A stretch of DNA of 5,851 nucleotides from an uncultured Anaerolineae bacterium (GCA_937893815.1 CALCSH010000431.1:1-5851); one strand, 5' to 3'. Positions 1-5,851 are shown, counted from the first letter of the stretch. A program made the numbers and translations. Notes: generated by a model not told the origin, from the letters alone.

Positions 1-1422
1 GCACTCGAAACTGAACTGGCTTCTGCGCACGAGCGCCTGGCCGCGGCCAAAGCAGAAAACCCGCGTCTCAAAGCGGATATGGATGAAATTAAAGCGCGCA
101 TTGATCGGCTGGCCGCCGCCGATGAAAATGAGTCTCAATGCCCGTTGTGCGAACAACCCCTCAGCCCGGAAGAGCGTCAACGCCTGATTAATGATCTCAC
201 CGCCCAGGGAACAGAAATGGGCGATAAACACCGCGCCAATCGCGCCCTATTGGACGAAGCCGACAAAATGGTTGCAAGCATCAAGGTACAAGTGGCCAGT
301 TTGATGTCTGCTGAGGAGACGTTACGTCAACAAACACGCGAGTTTGACCAGCTCAAAGCTCAAATTGAACAAATAGAAGCTACTCAAACCAATTGGAAAA
401 AAGAAGGTCAACCTCGTCTCGATGAAATTTCCTTAACCCTTCAACGTGAAACCTTCGCTCCGGAAGTGCGAACTGAATTGGCCCAGATTGATGCCGAACT
501 CAAAGCCATCGGCTACGATGCCGCTTCCCACGATTCCGTCCGTAAAACCGAGATGGATTTGCGCCGCGTGGAAGATGATCTGTTAATGTTGGAGAAAGCC
601 AAAGCCGCCAATGAACCTTTGGCGCGTGAGATCGCTGAAACCGAAGCGCAACTGGAACTACTGGTGCAGGATAGTACCGCCCTGGAGCAAGAACTTGCCT
701 CAGCGGAGGATGCATTCACCCAGAGTGAAGAAAACGCTCCAAATCTACGCCAGGCACAGCTTGCCTTGCTCGATCTGCAAGAACAAGAAAACCGCCTGCG
801 CATGGATGTTGGCGCAGCGCAGCAAAAGGTTCAGGTATTGGATGATTTACGAAAGCGCCGCAAAGAACTTGAAAGCCAGCGCGAAACCCTTGCTAAACGC
901 AGCGGACAATATAAACAACTCGAAACCGCATTCGGCAAGGACGGCGTCCCGGCGCTGCTGATCGAGCAGGCCTTGCCGCAAATTGAAGCACGCGCCAATG
1001 ATTTGCTTGACCGGCTCAGCGGTGGCGAGATGTCCATCCGCTTTGATACACAGCGCGAGTTGAAAACCCGTGACCATCTTAAAGAGACCCTCGATATCCG
1101 CATCAGCGATAGCGCCGGATTGCGCGATTATGAGTTATACAGTGGCGGAGAGGCTTTTCGGGTTAACTTTGCGATTCGTTTGGCGCTCTCCGAAGTGCTG
1201 GCGCAGCGCGCCGGAGCGCGGTTGCAAACCCTGGTCATCGACGAAGGCTTTGGTAGTCAGGATGAAATTGGCCGCCAACGATTATTGGAAGCAATCAACC
1301 TGGTCAAAACCGATTTCGCCAAAATTCTTGTGATCACACATATCGAAGCGCTCAAAGATGCCTTCCCAGCGCGTATTGAGGTCGAGAAAACCCCGCGTGG
1401 CAGCGTGGTAACGGTGATTTAA
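1..1422 (+). CDS. sbcC: SbcC/Rad50-type SMC-like ATPase, C-terminal part (5' truncated by window edge)
   Basis: This is the ATPase subunit of the SbcCD (Mre11-Rad50-like) complex, which tethers DNA ends and opens hairpin or blocked ends with the nuclease SbcD. The frame is open from base 1, so the ATG at 79 is internal; 473 residues are visible. In order: a short end of the first coiled coil; the zinc-hook CPLC at visible residues 47-50 (bases 139-150), where two SbcC molecules join through a metal ion; a long Glu/Gln/Lys/Arg-rich coiled coil to about residue 300; then the second ATPase lobe. That lobe has the ABC signature YSGGE (SGGE at 381-384), Walker B LVIDE (411-415) followed by GFGSQD, and the switch histidine in ITH (H447). 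Walker A lies upstream of the window. Full-length SbcC is usually about 1000 residues, so roughly half is missing. The gene for SbcD is normally immediately upstream, which cannot be seen here. The family call is secure. Confidence 0.95.
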   Translation, partial: ALETELASAHERLAAAKAENPRLKADMDEIKARIDRLAAADENESQCPLCEQPLSPEERQRLINDLTAQGTEMGDKHRANRALLDEADKMVASIKVQVASLMSAEETLRQQTREFDQLKAQIEQIEATQTNWKKEGQPRLDEISLTLQRETFAPEVRTELAQIDAELKAIGYDAASHDSVRKTEMDLRRVEDDLLMLEKAKAANEPLAREIAETEAQLELLVQDSTALEQELASAEDAFTQSEENAPNLRQAQLALLDLQEQENRLRMDVGAAQQKVQVLDDLRKRRKELESQRETLAKRSGQYKQLETAFGKDGVPALLIEQALPQIEARANDLLDRLSGGEMSIRFDTQRELKTRDHLKETLDIRISDSAGLRDYELYSGGEAFRVNFAIRLALSEVLAQRAGARLQTLVIDEGFGSQDEIGRQRLLEAINLVKTDFAKILVITHIEALKDAFPARIEVEKTPRGSVVTVI

Positions 1423-2579
1423 TGTCCATCATTCTTTCCTCGTTCCTTTGTCTGGTTGCATTATTCATTACCTATTGGATTCACAGCCGTGTCGCCATTG
1501 AGATGGTCATTTCACCGCTGCCCATGCCGCCGAATACTCCAGCGCCGCTGATTTCCATTATCGTCCCGGCGCGCAACGAAGAACGCAATATTCGCCGCTG
1601 CGTAGAAGCCTTGTTAGCCCAGTCATACCCCAACTTTGAACTCATCGTAATTGATGACCGCTCTACCGATGCCACGCCGCAAATTTTGGCTGATCTTGCC
1701 GCGTGCGATGCGCGACTGCGTGTGCTATTGGGGCGCGAGAAACCCCCGGAGTGGGCAGGGAAACCACATGCCCTGGTGCAGGGTGTCGAAGTCGCTCGCG
1801 GTGCATGGTTTTGCTTTGTCGATGCCGATACGTTTGCACATTTACATCTTGTTTCCAGCGCCTATCTCGCGGCAGGTGAGGTTCAGGCCGATTTGTTTAC
1901 GCTGCTCACCGATCAGGAATTGGGCACATTTTGGGAGAAAACCATTCTCCCGTTGGTTTTTACCGGGCTGGCATTTGGCTTTCCGGCAGAGAAAGTTAAT
2001 GACCCATCCCAGCCCGAAGCGATTGCTAATGGCCAGTTTTTCATCATCCGTCGGGCGATCTATGAAGCCGTTGGCGGCCATACAGCTGTATCGGATCGCA
2101 TCGATGAAGACAAAGCCTTCGCCGAGGTTGTCAAAGGCGCGGGCTACCCAATATTCATCGCCGATGGCCGCGAGGTCGCGCGCACCCGCATGTATACTTC
2201 CTTGCCCGAAATGTGGGAAGGCTGGACCAAGAATATCTTTTTGGGACTGCGTGACCGTTTGGGCTTGCTGGCCTTTGGCGCTTTTGCAGCGCTGATGGGC
2301 GCGATGGCGCTGCCTGGCGGGTTATTGGCAGGTTTGCTCTGGTTCTCTGTGGGGGGGGAGGAAGCAGCCGCTATTTTGGTGCTTGAAATTCTGCTGGTGT
2401 GGATCTATTTACTTTGGTGGCGTGTGCGTGCGGCCAGGGCTTTTCAGATTTCAGGATGGTATGCTCTGACGCTGCCGCTCGGCGCGGCAATCTTTGCGGC
2501 GATGATGTTTGCCTCGGCCTATAAAGTACTCTTCGGTGGCGGTGTTACCTGGAAGGGAAGGCAATACCAGGGGCGTTAG
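1422..2579 (+). CDS. Membrane-anchored family 2 glycosyltransferase (CrtQ/HpnB-like)
   Basis: This 385-residue inverting GT-A glycosyltransferase should transfer a sugar from a nucleotide donor to a lipid or other membrane-associated acceptor on the cytoplasmic face. A signal-anchor helix spans residues 2-20. The GT2 domain starts at SIIVPARNEE (45-54), continues through VIDDRSTD with paired aspartates D78/D79, and has the metal-binding DAD motif at D134-D136. A conserved ANGQFFIIRR segment (202-211) and the DED acidic motif (228-230, likely catalytic base) follow. The stretch WEGWTKN (265-271) occupies the place of the Q/RxxRW-type motif. Three hydrophobic segments (about 280-310, 315-333, 347-371) and a TWKGRQY tail end the protein. 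This layout matches carotenoid- or hopanoid-associated glycosyltransferases such as CrtQ and HpnB, but no carotenoid or hopanoid gene is nearby, so the acceptor is unknown. The start overlaps the sbcC stop by one base, suggesting translational coupling; no strong Shine-Dalgarno sequence is seen. Confidence 0.88.
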   Translation: MSIILSSFLCLVALFITYWIHSRVAIEMVISPLPMPPNTPAPLISIIVPARNEERNIRRCVEALLAQSYPNFELIVIDDRSTDATPQILADLAACDARLRVLLGREKPPEWAGKPHALVQGVEVARGAWFCFVDADTFAHLHLVSSAYLAAGEVQADLFTLLTDQELGTFWEKTILPLVFTGLAFGFPAEKVNDPSQPEAIANGQFFIIRRAIYEAVGGHTAVSDRIDEDKAFAEVVKGAGYPIFIADGREVARTRMYTSLPEMWEGWTKNIFLGLRDRLGLLAFGAFAALMGAMALPGGLLAGLLWFSVGGEEAAAILVLEILLVWIYLLWWRVRAARAFQISGWYALTLPLGAAIFAAMMFASAYKVLFGGGVTWKGRQYQGR

Positions 2580-3373
2580 AACAATTGCCAAACGGCCAAC
2601 GCCACCAAGGCTCCCACCAACGAAGCGATCAAATTCACAAAGTCATTATTCAACCAATCCCAGCCGCGGGTCTGCCGCGTGGGTGTGCCACAGGTGTGCT
2701 CCGGATGGCGTTCGGTTTCTTTTTGACATGTAACGCAGTAATAGATTGCTTGAATCGTGGCGCCCAGCAGCGAATCGAGCAGGGAGCCGCAGACTCCCCC
2801 AATGGTGGCGGCCAACAACATGCCCGGCGCGCCCGCCCCGAGGTGGAACGCCGCTCCCACCAGCCCGATGACCACCGCACCGCCTAGGGTTGCCAGCGTC
2901 CCAAAAAGTGAGATTCCCCCGGAGGTACCCGCTTCCACCACCTGCCCGCTCGTAATTAGCCGCGGCGATTGGCGGCTGATAACTCCCAATTCCGTTGCCC
3001 AAGTATCGGCATTCACCGTGGCCATCGCACCCAGATAGGCCATCCACGGCAGGGGGTTCTCTGGTTGGAGGTAGGCAAAAATCACCAGCGCCGATCCCAG
3101 ACCGCCGTTGGCGAGAACTTGCTGCCAATCGCGCTGGCTTCCTTTGGCGAACTTCTCGCTGAGAGTTTGTTTGCGTCGTTTGAAGGTCTTGGAAAGCGCG
3201 CTGGACGTAATGAAAAAAGTCAGTAGCAGCGCAGCCCAGGGCAAACCGCCCAGCCCAAAGATCAGCCCGCCCGTGATGGAAGCCGCCGCCGCCCCGCTGG
3301 TGGAGAGCGAACCGGCTCGCCAGGCGATGAGGCTAATGACGATACCAGCTAGAATACCGATGAGAATTTGCAT
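2576..3373 (-). CDS. DUF92 family integral membrane protein (VTE6-like)
   Basis: This 265-residue polytopic membrane protein belongs to the DUF92/TIGR00297 family. Plant and cyanobacterial members (VTE6) act as phytyl-phosphate kinases in tocopherol recycling; in other bacteria the role is unknown, so a polyprenyl-phosphate kinase activity is only an analogy. Family hallmarks are GSQRDWQQVLANGG (78-91), ATVNADTWATELG (118-130), a glycine-rich GTSGGISLFG stretch (149-158), GSLLDSLLGATIQ (196-208) and WLNNDFVN (240-247). Hydrophobic helices fall near 1-20, 28-56, 91-102, 155-178, 183-200 and 246-264. A CVTC pair (C213, C216) followed by H223, H226 and C228 could bind metal. The open frame extends to an ATG at 3523, but I chose the ATG at 3373: it starts directly at the first membrane helix, as family members do, and the longer form would overlap the upstream gene and translate the DnaA-box repeats. 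Its stop overlaps that of the convergent glycosyltransferase. Confidence 0.87.
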   Translation of the reverse strand: MQILIGILAGIVISLIAWRAGSLSTSGAAAASITGGLIFGLGGLPWAALLLTFFITSSALSKTFKRRKQTLSEKFAKGSQRDWQQVLANGGLGSALVIFAYLQPENPLPWMAYLGAMATVNADTWATELGVISRQSPRLITSGQVVEAGTSGGISLFGTLATLGGAVVIGLVGAAFHLGAGAPGMLLAATIGGVCGSLLDSLLGATIQAIYYCVTCQKETERHPEHTCGTPTRQTRGWDWLNNDFVNLIASLVGALVALAVWQLF

Positions 3374-3378
3374 AAACC

Positions 3379-3429
3379 TGTGGATAACTTGTGTATATCT
3401 GTGGATAATGGGTGGTGTTGTGTGGAGAA
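3379..3429 (-). promoter_or_regulatory. Cluster of DnaA-box-like 9-mers in direct repeat, 21-base period
   Basis: On the minus strand the consensus DnaA box TTATCCACA occurs perfectly at 3379-3387 and 3400-3408. An 8/9 match (TTCTCCACA) lies at 3421-3429, and a weaker 7/9 match (ATATACACA) at 3390-3398. The three best sites are exactly 21 bases apart, so all face the same side of the helix. They fill the 80-base gap between the PH-like gene and the DUF92 gene, and the first ends 5 bases before the DUF92 start codon. The matches are seen directly; binding by DnaA is inference. The same pattern could belong to a dispersed intergenic repeat family rich in CCACAGAT-type words. Confidence 0.55.
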
Positions 3430-3453
3430 CGACTGGATTCCGCGTGGATTTAT

Positions 3454-4368
3454 TCAGCTGATTCGCAAGATCAGAATAAACGCCCCGGAGAATAATATCG
3501 CCGCGATACAACTGGTGCCCCATAGAATAATTGCCCAGGGCCGTTCACGGGGATTGCGATACAGCACCAGTCCTACGATGCCGTTGACGATGTAGATGAA
3601 ATTACTAAACACGGGCAGAAAAAGAATTTGCACACCCGGCAGTGGATCTCGCGGGGCACCGCTGATGGTCAGGCCCATTGAAATTTGGGGATGCTGAGGT
3701 ACCGCAAGAATGGCAGCCGCCAAAAGGGTAACGCTGAATAAAGCGCCGATGATGAATAATGCGCGCGCAAGCCTGGATTGCCAGGCGAGGGAAAACAAAA
3801 AACTGGGATAGACAGATTCGGACGATGCCAGGTTGAGTGACCCAAGTTCGATGAGCCGTTGATAGTGTTGAATGAATAGTTGCGTATTGCGCGGCGATAT
3901 GGCATAAGCGCGCTCAACAGTACCGATAAGAATCAATTGCCGGGACATGGAAGCAAGGAATTCGACCGGCCTGCTGTCGGGCAGATGGCTGAAGCCCAAG
4001 ATGGCACCCGGCCAGCGGAAGCGCGGTAAATGCAGCGGAATTTCCAGGTCAGAAGCTGGTCGCACCCAGAGAATATCGTCGGCTGGAATGCGTTCGACGC
4101 GCCAGCCCCATTGCAAACGAATGCTGTCGCGTTCAATCGTATAGCTGGAATTTTTCAGGATATAGAGCCGGTATATTATCAAAGGGATCAGCGGGACGGA
4201 TATTAACGCAGGTGTCAGATACAGCAGGAAAACGGGGCCAACCTGCGCCAATGTCGCCATCCACAACCCCCAGGAGGTTACCAGAAGTAAGACTGCGATG
4301 GCGCTAATCTGAAAAATTGCCCCCGCTCGCCGCGGGGGGAAGAAGATATTACTTTCGCTCACGGGCAT
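3454..4368 (-). CDS. Five-helix membrane protein with probable bacterial PH-like domain
   Basis: This 304-residue protein has two N-terminal helices (about 17-39 and 45-70), a soluble region of about 130 residues, and three C-terminal helices (about 201-223, 250-270, 279-301). The soluble part begins with SYTIERDSIRLQWGWRVERI (75-94) and PADDI (95-99) and continues to about residue 170 (QLFIQHYQRLI). That resembles the bacterial PH (bPH) domains that follow paired membrane helices: a beta-rich fold with the pattern of residue strings for 'as seen by the cell' and 'resolved from I to V'. The helix layout also recalls DUF1648-type proteins. No catalytic residues are apparent, and the function is unknown; a structural or signalling role at the membrane is possible. 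It is divergent from nurA and upstream of the DUF92 gene, with which it may be co-transcribed across an 80-base gap. No clear Shine-Dalgarno sequence precedes the ATG; TATAAA lies only a few bases upstream, so a leaderless mRNA is possible. Confidence 0.7.
   Translation of the reverse strand: MPVSESNIFFPPRRAGAIFQISAIAVLLLVTSWGLWMATLAQVGPVFLLYLTPALISVPLIPLIIYRLYILKNSSYTIERDSIRLQWGWRVERIPADDILWVRPASDLEIPLHLPRFRWPGAILGFSHLPDSRPVEFLASMSRQLILIGTVERAYAISPRNTQLFIQHYQRLIELGSLNLASSESVYPSFLFSLAWQSRLARALFIIGALFSVTLLAAAILAVPQHPQISMGLTISGAPRDPLPGVQILFLPVFSNFIYIVNGIVGLVLYRNPRERPWAIILWGTSCIAAILFSGAFILILRIS
4320..4338 (-). terminator. Terminator-like hairpin inside the start of the PH-like gene
   Basis: A 7-bp all-GC stem (4320-4326 with 4332-4338) closes a 5-base loop. 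Read on the minus strand it is followed after three bases by a run of five T (4316-4312). This is the form of a short intrinsic terminator, placed about 30 bases after the start codon of the PH-like gene. Active translation would keep it from folding, so it could act as an attenuator. It may equally be a chance product of the Pro-Pro-Arg-Arg codons it encodes. Confidence 0.25.
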
Positions 4369-4388
4369 TATTTATACCACATCCCGAC

Positions 4389-4417
4389 TTGCCTCGGATT
4401 TGATTTCCCTTTATAAT
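4389..4417 (+). promoter_or_regulatory. Sigma-70-type promoter for nurA
   Basis: A -35 element TTGCCT (4389-4394, 4/6 to TTGACA) is separated by the ideal 17 bases from a perfect -10 TATAAT (4412-4417). Transcription would start near 4424, giving a leader of about 58 bases before the ATG at 4483. It lies in the 114-base spacer between divergent genes. The TTATAA core is itself palindromic, so the same spot could also serve the opposite strand. The match is direct; activity is inferred. Confidence 0.65.
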
Positions 4418-4419
4418 CT

Positions 4420-4433
4420 CAAACATATGTTCT
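4420..4433 (+). promoter_or_regulatory. LexA/SOS-box-like operator at the nurA transcription start
   Basis: The bases CAAACATATGTTCT match 12 of 14 positions of the Gram-positive LexA consensus CGAACRNRYGTTYC. They contain a perfect 10-bp palindrome, AACATATGTT (4422-4431). The site begins three bases after the -10 box and covers the predicted transcription start, where a repressor would block RNA polymerase. LexA control is inference: the LexA motif of this organism is unknown, and a short AT-rich palindrome can arise by chance. Confidence 0.45.
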
Positions 4434-4482
4434 AAGAGATCGCCCAGTTCTTGTATTCAAGAGAGTCGCTGTGAGGGTTTGA

Positions 4483-5646
4483 ATGGCAATTGATTTTCAG
4501 CAAGTTCGCCAACAAATTATTGAGATGGGGGAAAATGCTCCCTTGCGGGCGCAGCACATGCGCGAAACGCGAGAAAAAGCCCTTCAAGTACTCACCGATT
4601 GGGCAGATGATTTGGCGGCCTTGCAGCATAAAGTGGATGCGGCTCTTCAGGTGAATCCTAATTTACGTTGCGCTGTACCCAGGGATGAAAATTTACTCAC
4701 TCACGCAGCAACCCCCACAATGCCAGAAACGGTCACGCTGCTGGCTGCGGATGGCTCCCAGATCAACCCCAACCGGCATGCTTCGGTCGATTTCTGTCTG
4801 GTCAACGTGGGGGCCATCGAGATGCAGCACGGCAAGCCCGATGCACCATCCACAACTGTTCAGAGCCAATTGTATTATGATGAGCAAATGTACATCAGTG
4901 GCGGGTATATCAACGAGCGCACGGTAGCATTGATGCGCGATCTGCGTGAACGCACCCTGCTGGCGGAGTTGGCCGAAAACTTGGCTTTGCCGGTGATCAC
5001 GCTTACCGATGGCCCACTGGAACTTTGGGTGGGGAGTGACGTTTCGTTGGAGTCGGGGGAATACGAGAAGCGATTCAAAGAATATTTGGCGGCCTTACGT
5101 CATTTGCACCGCATTGGCGCATCTACTGCTGGATATATCGACAAGCCCCGCGGCGACTTGTTGGTACGTCTTCTCGAGATTGCTATCCTGCCGTTGGATG
5201 AAATCGACAAGGCCGGACGTGAGCACCGTTTTCTTGGGATCACGGATGCCGATCTTTTTTCATCGATTTTGCAGCCTGGTGAGCGTTCGGCAGTTTTGGG
5301 TATCCAGTCGCGTAATGCTGAACTGTATACAGCAGAGTTGGCGTTGCATTTTTTTTATCTGAATGTCAGCCGCAATCCTCGTAAAGCCTATCCGGTGCGA
5401 GTGGAAATCCCTGCCTGGGTGGCTGCCAATACCGCCATGCTCGACCAGCTTCATGCGATTTTGCTGCACCAGTGCCATATTCTCGGAACACGCACCTACC
5501 CGTATATCTTGCATCGCTCCCACGAAGTGGCCGTGGTCAGCCGCGACGAAGCTCAACAAGTCGAAAATATGATCGCTCTGGAATTGCAAAAGCATGGAGC
5601 AGATTTTGGCGAAGGGTCGTACAAGCAAGCGATTAAAGATTTGTAG
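4483..5646 (+). CDS. nurA: NurA-family DNA end-resection nuclease
   Basis: NurA is a metal-dependent, RNase H-fold nuclease that degrades DNA strands at breaks. In archaea it works as a dimer docked on the HerA translocase and cooperates with Mre11-Rad50. This 387-residue protein shows the family signature LLAADGSQ with D90, the first metal ligand, and VITLTDGPLE with D176. E156 in RDLRERTLL is a plausible second acidic ligand. The segment TAGYIDKPRG (215-224), ITDADLF (253-259), the strand RVEIPAW (306-312), and the C-terminal YPYILHRSHEVAV (339-351) with H346 correspond to later conserved NurA regions. The first 80 residues are helical and charged, as is usual before the catalytic core. The ATG at 4483 follows an in-frame TGA directly and has a GAGGG ribosome-binding site five bases upstream, which fixes the start. 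HerA is not in the window; sbcC lies about 3 kb upstream on the same strand. The exact ligand assignments other than D90 and D176 are tentative. Confidence 0.88.
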   Translation: MAIDFQQVRQQIIEMGENAPLRAQHMRETREKALQVLTDWADDLAALQHKVDAALQVNPNLRCAVPRDENLLTHAATPTMPETVTLLAADGSQINPNRHASVDFCLVNVGAIEMQHGKPDAPSTTVQSQLYYDEQMYISGGYINERTVALMRDLRERTLLAELAENLALPVITLTDGPLELWVGSDVSLESGEYEKRFKEYLAALRHLHRIGASTAGYIDKPRGDLLVRLLEIAILPLDEIDKAGREHRFLGITDADLFSSILQPGERSAVLGIQSRNAELYTAELALHFFYLNVSRNPRKAYPVRVEIPAWVAANTAMLDQLHAILLHQCHILGTRTYPYILHRSHEVAVVSRDEAQQVENMIALELQKHGADFGEGSYKQAIKDL

Positions 5647-5657
5647 TTTTTAGTAAG

Positions 5658-5726
5658 ACCACGAAGAAAGCGGAAGAGCACACGGGTTAAACTTCATACT
5701 TCGTCAATCTTTGTGTCCTTTGTGGT
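5658..5726. repeat. Degenerate intergenic inverted repeat
   Basis: ACCACGAAG at 5658-5666 pairs with CTTTGTGGT at 5718-5726 over nine positions with one G-T pair. An alternative inner pairing joins ACGAAG (5661-5666) with CTTCGT (5699-5704). The words CTTTGTGTCC and TTTGTGGTTC resemble dispersed intergenic repeats that I recall from Chloroflexota and other bacterial genomes. It starts 12 bases after the nurA stop and might help end or stabilise that transcript, but has no T tract typical of an intrinsic terminator. Confidence 0.4.
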
Positions 5727-5741
5727 TCAATAGTGTTGATG

Positions 5742-5847
5742 GGACTTACGTAACTCGATAAAAAATATCCCGAAAATAGGGGTGTGTGGGGGAGAAGCCC
5801 CACACACCCCTATTTTCGGGCATTCTCTTGTACAAGTGCGTAAGTCC
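5742..5847. mobile_element. Nested palindrome, MITE-like element
   Basis: Outer arms GGACTTACG (5742-5750) and CGTAAGTCC (5839-5847) share one symmetry axis with a perfect inner stem of 23 bp (5769-5791 with 5798-5820) around a six-base loop GAGAAG. Each side has exactly 18 mostly unpaired bases between outer arm and inner stem. No protein is encoded. Short terminal inverted repeats around a non-coding palindrome fit a miniature inverted-repeat transposable element, and I recall GGACTTACGCA-like ends from insertion sequences of cyanobacteria and related groups, without being able to check. The right flank is cut at 5851, and no convincing target duplication is visible. Confidence 0.5.
5760..5820 (-). 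terminator. Possible intrinsic terminator for a minus-strand gene beyond the right edge
   Basis: Read on the minus strand, the 23-bp stem (5820-5798 with 5791-5769) is followed by ATATTTTTTAT, a T-rich tract containing six consecutive T. A long GC-rich hairpin plus T run is the classic intrinsic terminator form. On the plus strand the stem is followed by CATTCTCTTG, so it should end plus-strand nurA transcripts poorly. This overlaps the MITE-like reading and both could be true, but the stem is longer than usual for a terminator. Confidence 0.35.
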
Positions 5848-5851
5848 TAAT

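Noticed and set aside
79..81. ATG at 79 as the start of the first gene
   Set aside because: The frame is open to base 1 with coiled-coil sequence, and a protein starting there would lack the Walker A half of SbcC, so the gene is cut by the window edge.
2351..2358. Run of eight G in the glycosyltransferase gene as a phase-variation switch
   Set aside because: The frame is intact through the expected C-terminal TWKGRQY tail, the run is short, and a single sequence gives no evidence of length variation.
2646..3128. A 160-residue open frame on the minus strand, and similar long frames such as 1651-2295 (+)
   Set aside because: They lie wholly inside the DUF92 and glycosyltransferase genes in other frames, have atypical composition and no recognisable domain; they are shadows of GC-rich coding sequence.
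3374..3453. A chromosomal replication origin
   Set aside because: Only three good boxes in 80 bases, no extended AT-rich unwinding region, and none of the usual origin-flanking genes in view.
3374..3523. A 50-residue N-terminal extension of the DUF92 protein, from an ATG at 3523
   Set aside because: It would overlap the end of the PH-like gene, translates the DnaA-box repeats into an IHRYTQV/IHRFMQI repeat, and precedes the first membrane helix where family members normally start.
5647..5851. A small gene, RNA gene or CRISPR repeats in the 3' non-coding region
   Set aside because: No open frame with a start and ribosome-binding site, no tRNA-like fold, and no repeat-spacer periodicity; the structure is explained by two inverted repeats.

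Overview
The window is 5851 bases of bacterial chromosome with five protein-coding genes, one of them cut by the left edge. The gene set suggests a Chloroflexota bacterium, perhaps of the Anaerolineae. It pairs a bacterial-type SbcC with a NurA nuclease, a family best known from archaea but also found in Chloroflexota and some other bacteria. It also carries a DUF92 membrane protein and a CrtQ/HpnB-like membrane glycosyltransferase. The taxonomic assignment is inference; there is no rRNA or marker gene to settle it.

Layout. Bases 1-1422 (+) hold the C-terminal part of SbcC/Rad50, from just before the zinc hook to the end of the ATPase head. Its stop codon shares one base (TAATG) with the start of a family 2 glycosyltransferase (1422-2579, +). 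That gene runs tail to tail into a DUF92 integral membrane protein (2576-3373, -), and the two stop codons share the bases TTAG. An 80-base gap follows, with two perfect DnaA-box 9-mers and one near match in register every 21 bases. Beyond it lies a five-helix membrane protein with a probable bacterial PH-like domain (3454-4368, -). A 114-base divergent spacer (4369-4482) then carries a good sigma-70-type promoter and a LexA-like palindrome in front of a NurA-family nuclease (4483-5646, +). The last 205 bases are non-coding and hold a degenerate inverted repeat, then a 106-bp nested palindrome that looks like a MITE-type mobile element or a strong minus-strand terminator.

How the genes fit together. 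SbcC (normally with SbcD, presumably upstream) and NurA (normally with HerA, not in the window) are both DNA-end-processing proteins. In archaea Mre11, Rad50, NurA and HerA are often encoded together and cooperate in resecting double-strand breaks. Here the two are about 3 kb apart and separated by three membrane-protein genes, so this is loose neighbourhood and not one operon. The LexA-like site at the predicted nurA transcription start fits damage-inducible expression. The three membrane proteins have no evident role in DNA repair; a lipid or isoprenoid envelope role for the glycosyltransferase and DUF92 protein is possible but unproven. The most interesting points are the candidate SOS control of nurA, the 21-base-phased DnaA-box cluster, and the nested palindrome at the right edge. 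I see no wholly new multi-gene system.
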